64,000 bases of DNA from Aaosphaeria pasadenensis. Taxonomy: Eukaryota; Ascomycota; Dothideomycetes; Pleosporales. The DNA lies in assembly GCA_022813625.1 (NCBI GenBank), contig JAKLMB010000040.1, positions 186,001 through 250,000 of the forward strand, written 5' to 3'. The notes under the pieces are model-generated. The model made no database searches. It saw only the letters and a program-made list of their open reading frames with translations, and was not told the origin of the DNA. Shown piece by piece: positions 21,385 to 33,295 of this stretch. Numbering within the stretch: the stretch's first letter is position 1; each line of letters starts with the position of its first letter. A program made the position numbers and the translations under genes.

Positions 21385-24300
21385 ATGTCAAGAGTCTCGA
21401 CGCCCTCATTGCCATTCTATAATGCTTCCGGACCGACAACCAAAAACTCCCGACCCTCATCTCCTTACCTCCAACCCCCGGAGACGCCCCAGCGGCGTAC
21501 GACTCCTTCGGTACTCAGCCCTCCAACCCCATGTCTAATCCTTGTGAAGAAGGTTTGCTAACAGCACGCGCATCCACAGTCGGTAACATCTTCATACTCT
21601 CTCCTCTCATCGCAAGAAACAGCCCGGAAGCTGTCAACATCGGTCAGCCATGGCTTGTCCCCTTCGGCCGCCACGGCGAAGCTCCACACCCACGGGCTCA
21701 ACGAGCTGCCGCACGAAGAGCCGGAGCCGCTGTGGTTGCGCTTTCTGAAGCAATTCAAAGAAACCCTGATACTACTTCTCCTCGGTTCCGCGGCGGTGTC
21801 CTTTATAATGGGGAATTTGGAAGACGCCATAAGCATCACCGCGGCGGTGACGATCGTCGTCACAGTGGGCTTTGTGCAGGAGTACAGATCTGAAAAGTCT
21901 CTAGAAGCGTTGAATCAACTGGTGCCACATTCTGCTCATATCATACGAGGAGGTATAGAACGAGCCGGTCGAACAGGAAATGAGGAGGACAGCAACGGAA
22001 TTGAACTCGAGGAATTGAAGGACACAGCTGCATCGTTAGCAGCTGCTGAACGGAATGCTATAAACATCTCGGCCACTCTGCTCGTGCCCGGTGATCTAGT
22101 TCTATTTCACACGGGCGATCGGATCCCCGCTGATATTCGAATTACGCACGCTGCCGACCTTACAATCGACGAATCTAATCTTACCGGAGAGAACGAGCCC
22201 GTACCAAAGTCGCCAGATGTTGTGCAGCCACCCCCCGGAGTTTCGAGACCACAATCGCCTTTCTATTCGTCTCCCGCCGCCGGAACTGTTGGAGCAGACA
22301 TCCGTCTCAATGACCAAAAGAACATTGCTTTCATGGGAACGTTGGTCCGTTCAGGCTACGGTCAAGGACTTGTCATCGGAACGGGTGGTAACACCGAGTT
22401 TGGAGCCATTTCGGCATCGTTGCAAGAAATCGAAAGCCCCCGCACGCCCTTGCAACTTTCTATGGACCGACTCGGGAAGGAGCTCAGCTATATGTCCTTT
22501 GCTGTGATCGGCTTCATCATGATAGTGGGCTTATGGCGCGGATGGGCATTCCTAGAGATGTTCCAAATCGGAGTGTCTCTTGCTGTGGCTGCTATTCCCG
22601 AAGGTCTACCTATTATTGTCACCGTAACGCTTGCTCTAGGCGTCCTGAGGATGTCGAAGCGTGACGCTATTGTTCGGCGCCTCCCCAGTGTCGAGACGCT
22701 TGCATCGGTTAATGTTGTCTGCAGTGATAAAACGGGTATGTATTAGCCACATCAGTACATCCATTGTGCCATCTGCTAACGATACATGTAGGAACTTTGA
22801 CAACAAATCATATGACAGTCACGAAGATATGGCATTTTGACGAGCCCACACCTGTTGCTGTGTCTGCTAAGCACGATTCTACGGACCTGGATTCGCCCAC
22901 CCGGAATATATTACGTATTGGAAACATTGTCAACAACGCCCGCCTTGCAGGTGATCACGTTAATACAGCTTCAACTGCGGCAGTTCTTTCTTCGACGATG
23001 GGCGATGACTCTTCTGCGATCAAAAGTCGCTGGGTGGGACAACCGACAGATGTCGCCTTACTTGATTTGTTGGATGCATTTGGTGAAGAGGATGTCAGGG
23101 AAAGAATTGGAGCGCGCCATTATGAAACCCCCTTTAGCTCTGAGCGAAAGTGGATGGGTGTGGTAATTCAAGGACAATCGAATTCAGACCTGGGCACTGG
23201 TCAAGATGCTTCTTATATCAAAGGAGCATTGGAAAAGATTCTGGATCGTTGCGATACCTATGTAACGGCACAGGGAAGAGAAGTCGTCCTTGACAAGAAC
23301 CGCCGGGCCGAAGCTTTGCAAGCAGCAGACGCTATGGCACAAGAAGGCCTTCGAGTGCTCGGATTTGCAAGTGGCACATCAAATGCCGAACGGAAGAGGG
23401 GTTCAAGTGGGACGGCCTCGCCTGCTCCACCCACTGACCATACTACTGGTGGAACCTCACTCGGCGAAGATGAGCATTATCGCGGGTTGGTATTTGCTGG
23501 TCTCGTAGGAATGAACGATCCACCCCGGAAAGGCGTGGAGAGATCTATCCGGAGGCTAATGGCGGGCAAAGTCAAAGTCATTATGATCACCGGTGATGCA
23601 GAGACGACTGCCGTCGCCATTGGAAAGAAATTGGGCATGCCCATTAGCTCAAATCCATCAATGGGGCGCTCGGTCATTCGCGGCGATGAATTGGACCAGA
23701 TGAGTGAAGAAGAACTAGCTCAAGCCATTGCCACGACTTCGATTTTCGCCAGAACCAGTCCTGATCACAAGATGAAGATTATTCGAGCCCTTCAGTCACG
23801 CGGGGATGTGGTGGCCATGACGGGAGACGGCGTCAACGACGCACCTGCGCTCAAGAAGGCTGATATTGGTATCTCTATGGGCAGACTGGGTACCGACGTC
23901 GCTAAAGAGGCTGCGGACATGATCCTCACAGATGACAACTTTTCCACCATTCTCAGTGCCATTGAAGAAGGGAAGGGGATATTTTATAATATCCAGAATT
24001 TCCTGACCTTTCAGCTCAGCACCAGTGCTGCAGCGCTCAGCTTGGTGCTCCTGAGCACTTTCCTCGGTTTCCAGAATCCCCTCAATGCGATGCAGATTTT
24101 ATGGATAAGTACGTAAAAGACACCAACAAGGATTCACTTGAACACAGCTAACGCGCAACAGATATTCTTATGGACGGTCCTCCTGCACAATCGCTCGGAG
24201 TCGAGCCTGTTGATCCCGCTGTGATGGGCCGCCCACCTCGGCCCCGACAGGCTCGAGTTCTCACCCGACAACTTCTCCAGCGCGTGCTTCAATCCGCAAC

Positions 24301-24709
24301 CATCATCATGATGGGCACGTTGACAACCTACTACCGCGAGATGTCCACGGACGGAGAAGTCTCTGCTCGTGACACCACCATGACATTCACGTGCTTCGTG
24401 CTCTTCGACATGTTCAACGCGCTCACATGCCGCTCCGAGACCAAGTCCGTTTTGGCTGGCGAAATCGGTATATTCTCGAACAAGATGTTCAACTACGCTG
24501 TTGCCGGCAGTTTGCTTGGCCAGCTAGCAGTCATCTATTTCCCACCACTGCAGCACATCTTCCAGACTGAGGCGCTCGGGCTCTTAGATCTGGTGCACCT
24601 GCTCGCCGTCGCCAGCTGCGTCTTCTGGGCAGACGAGGCCAGGAAGTTCTACAACAGGTGGAAGATGGGCCGGAGACTTGTCGGTGTTGGGTACAGTACA
24701 AATGTATGA
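21385..24709 (+). CDS. PMR1: Golgi Ca2+/Mn2+-transporting P-type ATPase Pmr1
   Basis: Four exons, 21385-21510, 21580-22735, 22792-24108 and 24162-24709, give 1048 aa with every junction in frame. This is a P2A (SPCA) pump that loads the Golgi with Ca2+ and Mn2+ for glycosylation and sorting. The actuator region has LTIDESNLTGENEPV. The M4 ion site is AAIPEGLP. The phosphorylated aspartate is in CSDKTGTLTTNHMTV, which spans the second intron. The hinge is MTGDGVNDAPALKKAD, and M6 has NILMDGPPAQSLGVEP across the third intron. The N-terminus (MSRVSTPSLPFYNASGP) is Ser/Pro rich. Exon 1 relies on a 69-nt intron with donor GTACTC, chosen because it removes an in-frame TAA and gives TTPSSVTSSYSLLSSQETAR. 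Exons 2-4 are firm and exon 1 is likely. Confidence 0.94.
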
Positions 24710-25223
24710 TATCATTGCGTGTTTGTATAACAAAAAAAGGGTGGCACCGTCCCTCGTCGCCTTGAAGACGGGAAGCAAGATGACGACGGAAGGACTGCGG
24801 CACAATACACATGGGCTTCTTACGGTCTATACTTGCGTTTTTATTTTGTTGTATACAGTTGCGCGAATATACCTTTATAACCTTTCCCTCTGCTGTTTTT
24901 GCAAGTCCGAAGTTCAAGTCATGATGCCCCCCCTATTCCTTTCTGTGCCAGGTCCAACATTGTGTTGCGATGATGAAAACCTTCTTTTCCTAACCTCGAT
25001 GACAGTATCTAGACCCATATCCAACTTATCCTTCACCACTGCTTCCTACTTGCTTGACCGAATGACCATACTTATAGTAGCACCAACTCAGACCACCAAA
25101 TGCATCAAATCAACTCCATGGTCGCGTGCCTGTGTCCCACAGCGATCTCGTAACACTGTGATCATCACACCATACATACACGAAAAACCCCGGGACATCG
25201 CCTCCCAATCCATCATCCCCTAC
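24710..25223. other. Convergent intergenic region
   Basis: This lies between the PMR1 stop and the cupin gene stop. A long plus-strand frame crosses it, but it has no ATG start and runs antisense into the cupin gene, so I do not call a gene. Confidence 0.5.
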
Positions 25224-26036
25224 TCACCTCCCCCCCTCAAGCCCACACCTCCGCATACACTCCCTACTCCCCATCACAGCACCCGTGCCCACGCCAGGGA
25301 CGTCCCTGCCCAACCTCCGCACATCGAAGCCGTCCGACGCGGACCCCTGAGCGCCGAACGCGGCCTCGACGATGTCGGGTGGGAAGAGGAACAGCGCGTT
25401 GATGTGGTTCAGCGTGCCCGGGTCCTCGGAGTTGAGCGCCGAGATGAGCTGGGCGTTCTCGCAGCCTGTGGTGAAGTGTGTAAGCGTAGATTCTCTTGGT
25501 TGGTTACGATTGCTCCTTTCTTTCTCTCTTTCGTCTTCTTATTCTCGAATGATCGATATCGTCGATATTGAGGTTTCAAGATTAGAGTGAATTGACATAG
25601 AAAGAAGCTGTTTGAACACAACAACCACCACAAATCTCGATAGAAAGAACCCCCCCTTACCATAGTTCATCATCCCATGCAGACTTCCCCTCTCAAACAC
25701 CGCCACCGTCCACGGCACCAGCGCCACCTCCCGCACGCCCGCCCCGTTCTCCACAACCGTCCAGCTCGTCGTGTTGCCCGAGATCGCGACGACGATGTTC
25801 GTGGCGCGCGGGTGGCTGTGCGGCGGCAGCATTGCGCAGGCCCCGAGGTTCAGGAGGGAGGTCGACATGCCGGTGCCGAGGAGCGCGGGGAAGGTGTGTG
25901 CGTTGGCGGGGATGACGGAGCCGGGGGTGAAGGTGTGGTTGGGGGAGGTGGGGAAGTGGAAGCTGTGGGGAGAGGGAGATGCGAGAGTGGTGAGGTAGAA
26001 GGTCAGGGAGAGGAGGGCGGTGGGGAGTGAGGGCAT
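25224..26036 (-). CDS. Secreted germin-like cupin protein
   Basis: Two exons, 26036-25661 and 25465-25224, with a 195-nt intron. The product is 205 aa. The first about 19 residues (MPSLPTALLSLTFYLTTLA) form a signal peptide. One cupin domain follows: motif 1 is LPPHSHPRATNIVVAISG and motif 2 is ERGSLHGMMNYG before the intron, continuing CENAQLISALNSEDPG after it. The fold matches germin/spherulin-type extracellular cupins. Motif 1 keeps both metal-binding histidines (HSH), but the usual glutamate of HPRATE is asparagine, so metal binding or activity may differ from oxalate oxidase-type members. The C-terminus has two extra cysteines (SRECMRRC). A GTGAGT sequence overlaps the stop codon, so a further small intron and longer tail are possible. 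Confidence 0.85.
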
Positions 26037-27383
26037 GGTTGGGTCGTTTGTCGTGGTGTACGGGGGGAGTGACGAAGAGCGCTGGAGATTGATAGATGCA
26101 GTATCAGTCTTCTCCTCACTCGAAGATACACCAGGCTCAAAATTCTGAAGTCTCAAACAGCTTGATAAACAACCTGAATACCGTCCACCAGGTCAGAGCT
26201 CGAAAGGAAACCCCCCAACTACCCTTCTTATACACCTCCTCGTCTCAGACCCAAGAGATAGTTCATGGAGTCAGATGCCAAACACTTCCTGATTCCCCTT
26301 TAGCAAGGGAGCATCGCGTCAAGCCACAGTTACTCCTGTCATGATAGTGGCGTTTCCTCTGGGATGCCGTTCTTCCTGTATTGTCTCTCCCTATTTCCAC
26401 TTGATGTCTTTTTACCCCATTCGAGCGCATGGCTCTCGTCATCGCCATCCCTCGCTGAAGGTAAACGACGACGTCTCTGATGCCTATCGAAAAGTCTTAC
26501 GTTCAATACGAAACGGACAGGAATTCTCAGTACAGAGCTACCATCCACGTTCCTATTTCTCCTTTTAATCCAACCCTCCACCCACGCCCCCAACGACTTT
26601 TCCCGCAGGGAGGAGGGTACATGGCGGAGGAGTGACCCGGATCCTAGACCTCCACAAAACAGCCTAGCAGTCACTGACCTTGCTCTGTTCATCAACGTCC
26701 CACGAGCGGTGTGATTGCACCACTTGGCCCTCTATCTCTTTCGCCTGACACCAATACCCCAGTGACCGGTTCGCAAGGAGATGTCTTAAGGATGTATGTA
26801 GGACGACGTTGATGTTTGATACTTGATAATGAGGAAGAGGAGGGAGGACAAGACAGGTAACGCCATGTTGTAGTTGGTGTGCAAGTCCGACCGACCGAGC
26901 GGTTGAATTGCTGACTGGGTGACTGGGTGGGTGATGCCCAAGGTAACGAAAACCCATTGGACAGGATCTTAGTGTCTTCATATTGAAGAATAGGGTTGAA
27001 GGATTGAGTCTGAGGGTATAGGTACGGAATTATGTCATGGGGTTGGTGGTAAGTGGTACGTTTTGATTCGAGGATAGTGTTACAGACATGCACAAGTAGC
27101 GAAATGTGATAAGAGGACGAGACTCGGTATCTGGACAGTTACTTGTAGCACTGTGATAGGGGTTTAGGTGGGACGAAGGAATCTTGAGTGTATATGCTTA
27201 GTCTTGGGATTGGGTGCATGTGAATGGTAAGAGGCACTACTACAACGTGGACGGGCTGGTCTAGTATGGTTAGAGACGCAAACGGTGTGTTGGAGATTTA
27301 CGCATTCCCTTAATATGGACATAAAGAGGGGTTTCATTATTATCTATGAGGGTCAGATATGGACTTTTTGTGAGGAGATAACT
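26037..27383. other. Upstream/intergenic region without a gene
   Basis: This holds the cupin promoter and the 3' side of the next minus-strand gene. Short frames on both strands overlap without domain content. No repeat or RNA gene was seen. Confidence 0.5.
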
Positions 27384-29809
27384 TCAAGACCGTGGCGTTT
27401 CCTTCATGGCAACATCCGCAGCTTGGTCGGTTGAATCTTGCTGTTTCGGCCGCATGAGGTACGCCATGACGCCCCAGACCCCCCGCATTGCTTCCGTGCG
27501 ATCCTCGACGCTGAAGAGATCGTACCAGCGGGTTCGCTGCAGGACGGGGACGTGCCAGTTGGGATCTTGGGGAGTGTCGCTGGGTAGTGTGCCGTCGGTG
27601 ATGAAGCGGATGTATTGGCGGTGGACGCGGAGTTTGAGGATGCTGATGTGGTGGTTGAGGGAGGATACCATGAAGATCTGGTCGAGTGTTAGTTTAAGGA
27701 GATCTTTGAGTATATGGAATATAGGGGAACGCACATCATCCCACTCAGTGTCCTTCTCCTTGCCGATTGCTTCGTACTGGAGCTTGGGATCCCACATGGG
27801 ATGCCCTGGCCTCAAGATCTTCCAGACCTCTGCTGGAGAGGGTCTTCTCCTCTCCTTGCCCAATCCCTCCCTGAGCCTGGTTGCGGGCTTGTCTGGCGTT
27901 TGTGCGGCATCTTGTGACGGTGCGTCGCTGGCACCAGTAGCTTCGCCAACTTCACCACCAGGACCTCCGCCCCAGCGAGGGTTCGTCGTCCACCACTTGC
28001 CCTCACCAGCTCGCTTTTCGACCTGACCTTCTCGAGCACGTTCCTGGGCCAATAACAACAGACCTCCGATCTCTCGGACGGCATCAAGAATAGAATCAGC
28101 TTCGAGGTCGCGCTTGGAGCCGAAATCGACATCTGGTCTGCACTGCACACCGAGCACGGGGCCCTCCATCCAGCCCTGTCGTGCTTTCAGACGATCGGTG
28201 GGGCCTCGCCATCCCACGCTGTTCATGCGGACGGGGAACCTCACGTGCTCTACCGTGAGAACAGGAGGCCGACGATGCGGAGCGAGCGTGACTCCAAACG
28301 CCCATGCGATAGGCTCGAGGAAAGAACGCACGCAATCAAGGCGATACTGATCGGGCATCTCCGCACCGTTTCCTATGCGGTAGCCCTTGTAGGAGCCTTT
28401 GGATAGATCGGCGGTCCTCTCGGATAGACCGGGCATGTTCATGGCCCATGGCACTTTTGGCGGCGCCGCTCTGGCGGGCAGGACCTTGCTGGAGGATATC
28501 GCGATCTGGGGCTTGCTGGTGCCAAAGCCAGATCGAATCGTCGGAGGCGTGGCTAGGCTGGTGCTGTCTGCTTCGGTCTTGACTTTCTTGCGAGGCTCTC
28601 CATTGTTCGACGACAGGGGCGAGGACTCGGGATCACCCTTTGAGCCATTCTCTTCTGTGGGTCCTTCTGGAAGGGCTGCAGTGGGGGTGGTGGGTGTTTC
28701 GATGGTCTCGGTTGGCGAGGCGGGCTTTGGTGGGAGATACTCGTCAAGAGAGTTGTCCCAGTAATATGCTAGATTATCGAGCCCTTCCCAGAACTTGCGG
28801 AAGTGCGCAATGCGCACTGGCACCTTCGGGGCGGATGATTTACGGGTGAGGCTCAAGAACGCATCTTCGTTTTTGAGGAATAGCTCCTTCGCACGAGTGT
28901 AGAATTCGTTACGATCTGGGAACCTCCTGCCGTTGCTGAGCAGTTTAATGGGAGCACCTGAGGTGGCGTCTTTTCCCAATTCGCTCTCGGACGGCACATC
29001 TAGCCAGGATTTGGGCGGCAGATGTTGGTCTTTGTCGTCAGTTGGGGAGGGCACGAGTGTTTCGAAGTCGCAATGGGGCTCAAACGCGATGTTGAACAGA
29101 GCTAATGTTTCTAAATTGACATCTGATGGCTTCTTGAGACCGAGTATATGTGCGGATATAGGTGGTCGTGCGCCATCGGTCCATTGGGCTGGAGGGCTGT
29201 CTTGTGAGGGTTGAGGCGGATTGAGCGATGGAAATGTTACTGGGACAGGGCGCGACGGAGGTTGTCGCTCCTTCTGCAGGTCATGTTGTCCGGCGAGAAG
29301 GCTTCCTACGATGGAGAAGATAATCAGCGGTGAAGATTCTTGGTGATGTCGTCGTGGTCACGTGGGAGGTGGATATGGAACGAAACGTGGATGGTTGGAA
29401 CACATGGGCGAAACAGAGCGACAGGGGGGTGACAGGAGGTGGAACAGGAACAGGAACAGGAACACGATCATTGATCACGGTGAGGAAGTGGCCGGGGTGA
29501 ACGATGGGAGCGAAGGAGAGGGGTATTGAGTTTCGGACAGGAATAGGATGAGTGGTAGGATGCCATGTCTCGGGAGCATTGTGAACAGAATCCTATCGGT
29601 CGGTGTGGTGGGGGATCGTGATGCGTTGTGCGTGGTGGTAGTGGCAGGAGTAGGAGTTGGAGTAGTGTGAAAGACGAGATGGTCTGAGTGGTTGATTCGA
29701 GGAAGAATAGAGGCAAGTGCCAGTGTCCGTTCGGGTATGACATCGGCATGAACCATTGTTCCTGTTCGAATAGATAGAAAAATATCAACATACCACTGAA
29801 ATTGAACAT
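27384..29809 (-). CDS. Conserved fungal protein of unknown function
   Basis: The preferred model has exons 29809-29794, 29305-27735 and 27677-27384, giving 626 aa. I do not recognise the family. The N-terminal half is Pro/Ser rich with one ordered patch (RIAHFRKFWEGLDNLAYYWD). A longer conserved block runs from GSYKGYRIGNGAEMPDQYRL through WMEGPVLGVQCRPDVDFGSK, followed by a final helical block ILKLRVHRQYIRFITDGTLP. No signal peptide or membrane segment is visible. The 57-nt segment 27678-27734 has a GTGCGT donor, CTAAC branch and CAG acceptor but is also open in frame, so retention would give 645 aa. The first exon (MFNFSG) and its 488-nt intron are inferred: the frame is open upstream of 29054 with no ATG until this exon. 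Confidence 0.7.
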
Positions 29810-31225
29810 GTCTTCTAGGAGGTATAATGGCGTTGTAGTGGTAGTGGTAGAGAGGGGTACACGTGTGCTGGCTGGATGGCCGTTGACTGATGAGGCACAA
29901 GAAGCATCGAGTGAGTACTGTGTAGAGTAGAAGCGACGGATAGAAGAGAGGCACAGGGTCAAAGCACAGAGGAGGAGAGGAAGGAAGTTTCGGGGCAATC
30001 GGTAACAGATCCCCAGGTCGTTAGCTAATTACTGCGTTGGATCACTCGAATATACCACCCATACAAGGTCCTGGTTGTCGTGCATGGAAAAGGCATGGCA
30101 TGGCATCACCAACGATCATCATCTGCTGCTGCTACTGCGGATTGATTAGTATCAACTTACTAGGTAACTAACAATATCATCATCAATCACGTAAATAAGA
30201 GACTGAGTCGTATAAGAAAGTTAGCAAGTAGTTACTGCCTTAGGTACATGCCTAGATACCTTCGAGTGTTAGTACGGAGTACACACTGTAGAAACAGAAG
30301 AATGGGGCAGATAGGAGGGAAAGGTGGGGAATCAATTCTTCCTGTTTCTTCTAGTATTCATCCCTCCCCGAAGCCGAAGGACGATTCAATTGTATGTATA
30401 TAAGGATTTGAATATTTGATGCAAGTGAGTAATTAGAGAATAATTAATGATTCTAGGACAACGATTGATAATTGGACTGGTTTCAAGGGTAATTAATGGA
30501 AGAATGATAATTGCTGGATTCATCATTCAATCCATCGGATCATCACGTGTTGGCCCATTGCCCCTTCCTTTCCTCCCTCCTTCGGGCCATCCCGAGCCAT
30601 TCCCAAATAGCCGAGTCCTTCCCTGAATGGGATAGTCTGCTTTCCTCGATTGAGCGCGCATATCCATCCCCTCCATCCCTCCATCCTCCTTCCATCCAAA
30701 CTACATACAACATCCATCCTTCAACATGACTTCAACACCATCACAATGTGAAGCTAATACATGCACGCGCTATCGAGTGACACTGACAAGCACTGTGCCG
30801 TCCCCATCGCCATGTTATTTCTCGGCTGAGACGACCATGCCACTATATTTTAGTCGTTGCGATGCCAATGGCGCTTCATGTGTGTTGGAATCGTAGCCCA
30901 AAGCGGCACCTGATGCCATTCCCGTTTCATGTCTCTCCAAGCGCACAACCTTATGCCCAACGGTATTCTTGCTTCCGATCACTCCTCGAACCTGTACTAA
31001 CCTGCCTGGTCGTCGTCGTTCGCTGCTCCATTGTTCAGCATCACTTTCGCAAACATCTCCAATCTCCTACACCTGTAAACTTTCATCCTCCGCATTGCAT
31101 CAATTTCCCTACTTCCGCCTCTTCTAATATGCTCCAAGCGCCCGCTGTGTTTTGATCCCTTTCTCTCTTCCCCCGCTCCTGAGCCCTTGTTGGCGTCTTC
31201 TCCATTCTATGATCACAACTTCTGC
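29810..31225. other. Divergent upstream region with a small Cys-containing ORF
   Basis: This is the 5' region of two divergent genes. It contains a TACGGAGTAC decamer at 30273-30282, homopurine and CT-rich tracts, and an ATG frame of 56 codons at 30726-30896 that is listed separately. No other gene was seen. Confidence 0.5.
30726..30896 (+). CDS. Possible upstream exon or small Cys-containing ORF
   Basis: An ATG frame of 56 aa starting MTSTPSQCEANTCTRYRVTL, with five cysteines (residues 8, 13, 30, 45 and 52) and Ser/Thr-rich spacing. It resembles the Cys-containing ectodomain segments of fungal single-pass surface proteins. It lies about 330 bp before the ATG of the membrane protein at 31226. 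A splice from about 30887 (GTGTTG, phase 0) to 31183 (after a pyrimidine tract and GAG) would join the two in frame. The donor is weak, so this is a suggestion only. Confidence 0.3.
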   Translation: MTSTPSQCEANTCTRYRVTLTSTVPSPSPCYFSAETTMPLYFSRCDANGASCVLES

Positions 31226-33295
31226 ATGGCAACTCCTCAAGAATTGACGGTGACAGTGAGTGGGAGACGATGTACGCGCTCGCGGGCCCGTACCGCGGCC
31301 ACATCGGTTCTCACTTCAGATCCACCACCACCGCAGATAACTTCTGCTGATATTCCTCTCACCACTACTTCTCCTCCGGAACAAGTCCAAACTAGCGCTG
31401 CGCAGCAATCACAACAACCGCCTCCTCCACCGCCGCCTCCACCCCCTCCGGAATCTTCAGCTGCTCAAGAGACATCAAATGCAGTGCCCACGACACAGCC
31501 AGCTGCAGTGCCCTCGGCGATAGGTACGGACGCTCCTCCAGTACTTCCGTCAAGCGCAGAGCCTTCTGAGGTTCTGAATCTATCATCACCTTCTCCGCCC
31601 GCCGCTGCCGCTCCTCCTCTTAGACCGGCTGTGAGTGAGGTTTTCAGTGCGGAAGCGGTTACAGAGCCTTCTACCTCTGCTACCTCTGCTACATCTGCAA
31701 CCTCTGCAGAGGGCCCTACGCTGGTCTCATCCAGTCTGACTCCAACAATTTCTGACGCATCACTTCCAGCTACTTCTTCGACATCACCATCATCCATCGC
31801 ATCTGTCACGGCTATAGAATCGGATGTTCCCGTCGAATCTTCCAACGAGAACATCCCCGGCCCACCTGAAGAGACCAGTCCACCCTCGATCCCCGAGTCA
31901 CCTGGAGATCAAGATCCAGAAGCGCAGCCAACATCGACTGGGCTTCCCTCTGGGGGGCCGGCTGGTATCATAGGACCAGACCAGAGTTCTGACGGTGGAA
32001 ATGGCCTCACGCTCTCTAGTACAGGCGCAACGAACGTGGGGGCCATTATTGGTGGGGTGGTTGGGGGAGTCGCCATTGTTGCGTTAATCAGTGTGCTACT
32101 TTTCTTATGCCTCAAGCGCAAGCGAAGGCCTCGAGAGTTACGTGGAATTTGGCAAGAGAAGGACGACGAAAAGCCTGGGATCATCTCCAGGCTGAAAGAG
32201 GTTCCCGCGAAGCTCAGAAGTATTCCCGAAGGCGTAGGTCTTGCAGTGGGCAAGCTGAAAGGGAAGAAATCCAGCCCAGCACAGAACCCCTTTGAGCAGC
32301 ACAGCGTGCGCAGCAGCGTGAGCTCAATCTACTCAGTCCGGACGAATGGCCGCAGTAGATCGATCAGCGAGCCTCCATCCAGATTGCGACAGCAACTGCG
32401 AGGGTTCGGCGATCGAATGCCGTCCTTGAAGAGGTCGCGAACGCTACTGCAGAAAAAGCAAGACAGTCTAGTCGTTGGATCCAAGTCACCGTTCCCGGGC
32501 ATTGTAGAAGACCCTGTACTTCCAAGGAACGGAGATGTCGAGAACCCATTTGCGGATCCCAAGCCAGAAGCTGATGGACAAGCCGTTGCATTGAAAGCGC
32601 AGCAAGATGTGCAGAACGGCCTCAAGGATCAGCAGCGGGCTCCCATCACACCCAAGCCTGCTGTTATATCCGGACGCATTTCAAAAGACCCATTCGCATC
32701 AATCCTCGATGAACTTGAGGAGCGACAAGGTAGTGGCACTCCAGACTGGTTGAAGGACGCTCCGGGTCACAAACGAACGCAGAGCGCTGCAACCGCACTT
32801 CGTTCGCATCCTCCATCGGCTGCATACACTGCGTCTGTCTATACCACGGCGGATAATCCGTTCTTTGATCCTTCAGAAGCTCCACCTGTGCCAACACAGC
32901 GACTCCCACCAAACCCCCCAACGCGCCCACCCAATGCTTACACCTCGACACTTCCGACATTCGATACGCTATCCACCAATGCATCACGGGACTCGGAAAG
33001 CTCCTTTATCTTCGGCGAACCTGGACCAAGCCGGCCAACAACCGACATGTTCTCTAATGTGTCTGTGATTCCCAGGGCAGGCCGCCAGTCAGATCCATTC
33101 GATCTAGATCGGCCCGAGGTCCTTGGATTTGGCGAAGTGAGCGCGCATCGACAAGTACGGGGAAGCGTGACACGCCAGAATTCAAGGAGCAATAGGACAA
33201 GTACCGTGCCGAACTGGGTCAGGCTCGACGAGAATCCCTACGAAAGAGCGAGTGCCGTACCGGGAGCTTTGAGGAAACCGAGTGTGAAAAAGTGA
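31226..33295 (+). CDS. Single-pass membrane protein, Ser/Thr/Pro-rich ectodomain
   Basis: 689 aa from the ATG at 31226. Residues about 20-265 are Ser, Thr, Pro and Ala rich, with a polyproline run near residue 70 and a short SAT repeat at 31676-31706; heavy O-glycosylation is expected if exposed. One transmembrane helix spans residues about 271-296 (VGAIIGGVVGGVAIVALISV...), followed by a basic stop-transfer KRKRR. The cytoplasmic tail of about 390 residues is basic and Ser rich, with repeated NPF-type and DPF motifs (QNPFEQHS, DNPFFDPS, KDPFASIL) that in other proteins recruit endocytic adaptors. There is no clear N-terminal signal peptide in this model. The layout is like fungal wall-sensor-type proteins (Mid2/Wsc-like), but I see no WSC domain. 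The start could lie further upstream. Confidence 0.65.
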   Translation: MATPQELTVTVSGRRCTRSRARTAATSVLTSDPPPPQITSADIPLTTTSPPEQVQTSAAQQSQQPPPPPPPPPPPESSAAQETSNAVPTTQPAAVPSAIGTDAPPVLPSSAEPSEVLNLSSPSPPAAAAPPLRPAVSEVFSAEAVTEPSTSATSATSATSAEGPTLVSSSLTPTISDASLPATSSTSPSSIASVTAIESDVPVESSNENIPGPPEETSPPSIPESPGDQDPEAQPTSTGLPSGGPAGIIGPDQSSDGGNGLTLSSTGATNVGAIIGGVVGGVAIVALISVLLFLCLKRKRRPRELRGIWQEKDDEKPGIISRLKEVPAKLRSIPEGVGLAVGKLKGKKSSPAQNPFEQHSVRSSVSSIYSVRTNGRSRSISEPPSRLRQQLRGFGDRMPSLKRSRTLLQKKQDSLVVGSKSPFPGIVEDPVLPRNGDVENPFADPKPEADGQAVALKAQQDVQNGLKDQQRAPITPKPAVISGRISKDPFASILDELEERQGSGTPDWLKDAPGHKRTQSAATALRSHPPSAAYTASVYTTADNPFFDPSEAPPVPTQRLPPNPPTRPPNAYTSTLPTFDTLSTNASRDSESSFIFGEPGPSRPTTDMFSNVSVIPRAGRQSDPFDLDRPEVLGFGEVSAHRQVRGSVTRQNSRSNRTSTVPNWVRLDENPYERASAVPGALRKPSVKK

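Noticed and set aside
24678..25571. 297-codon plus-strand frame
   Set aside because: No ATG start; it covers the PMR1 3' end and runs antisense to the cupin gene.
29468..29998. Two long overlapping minus-strand frames
   Set aside because: Most of both frames lies inside the proposed 488-nt intron; only the short MFNFSG stretch is used as an exon.
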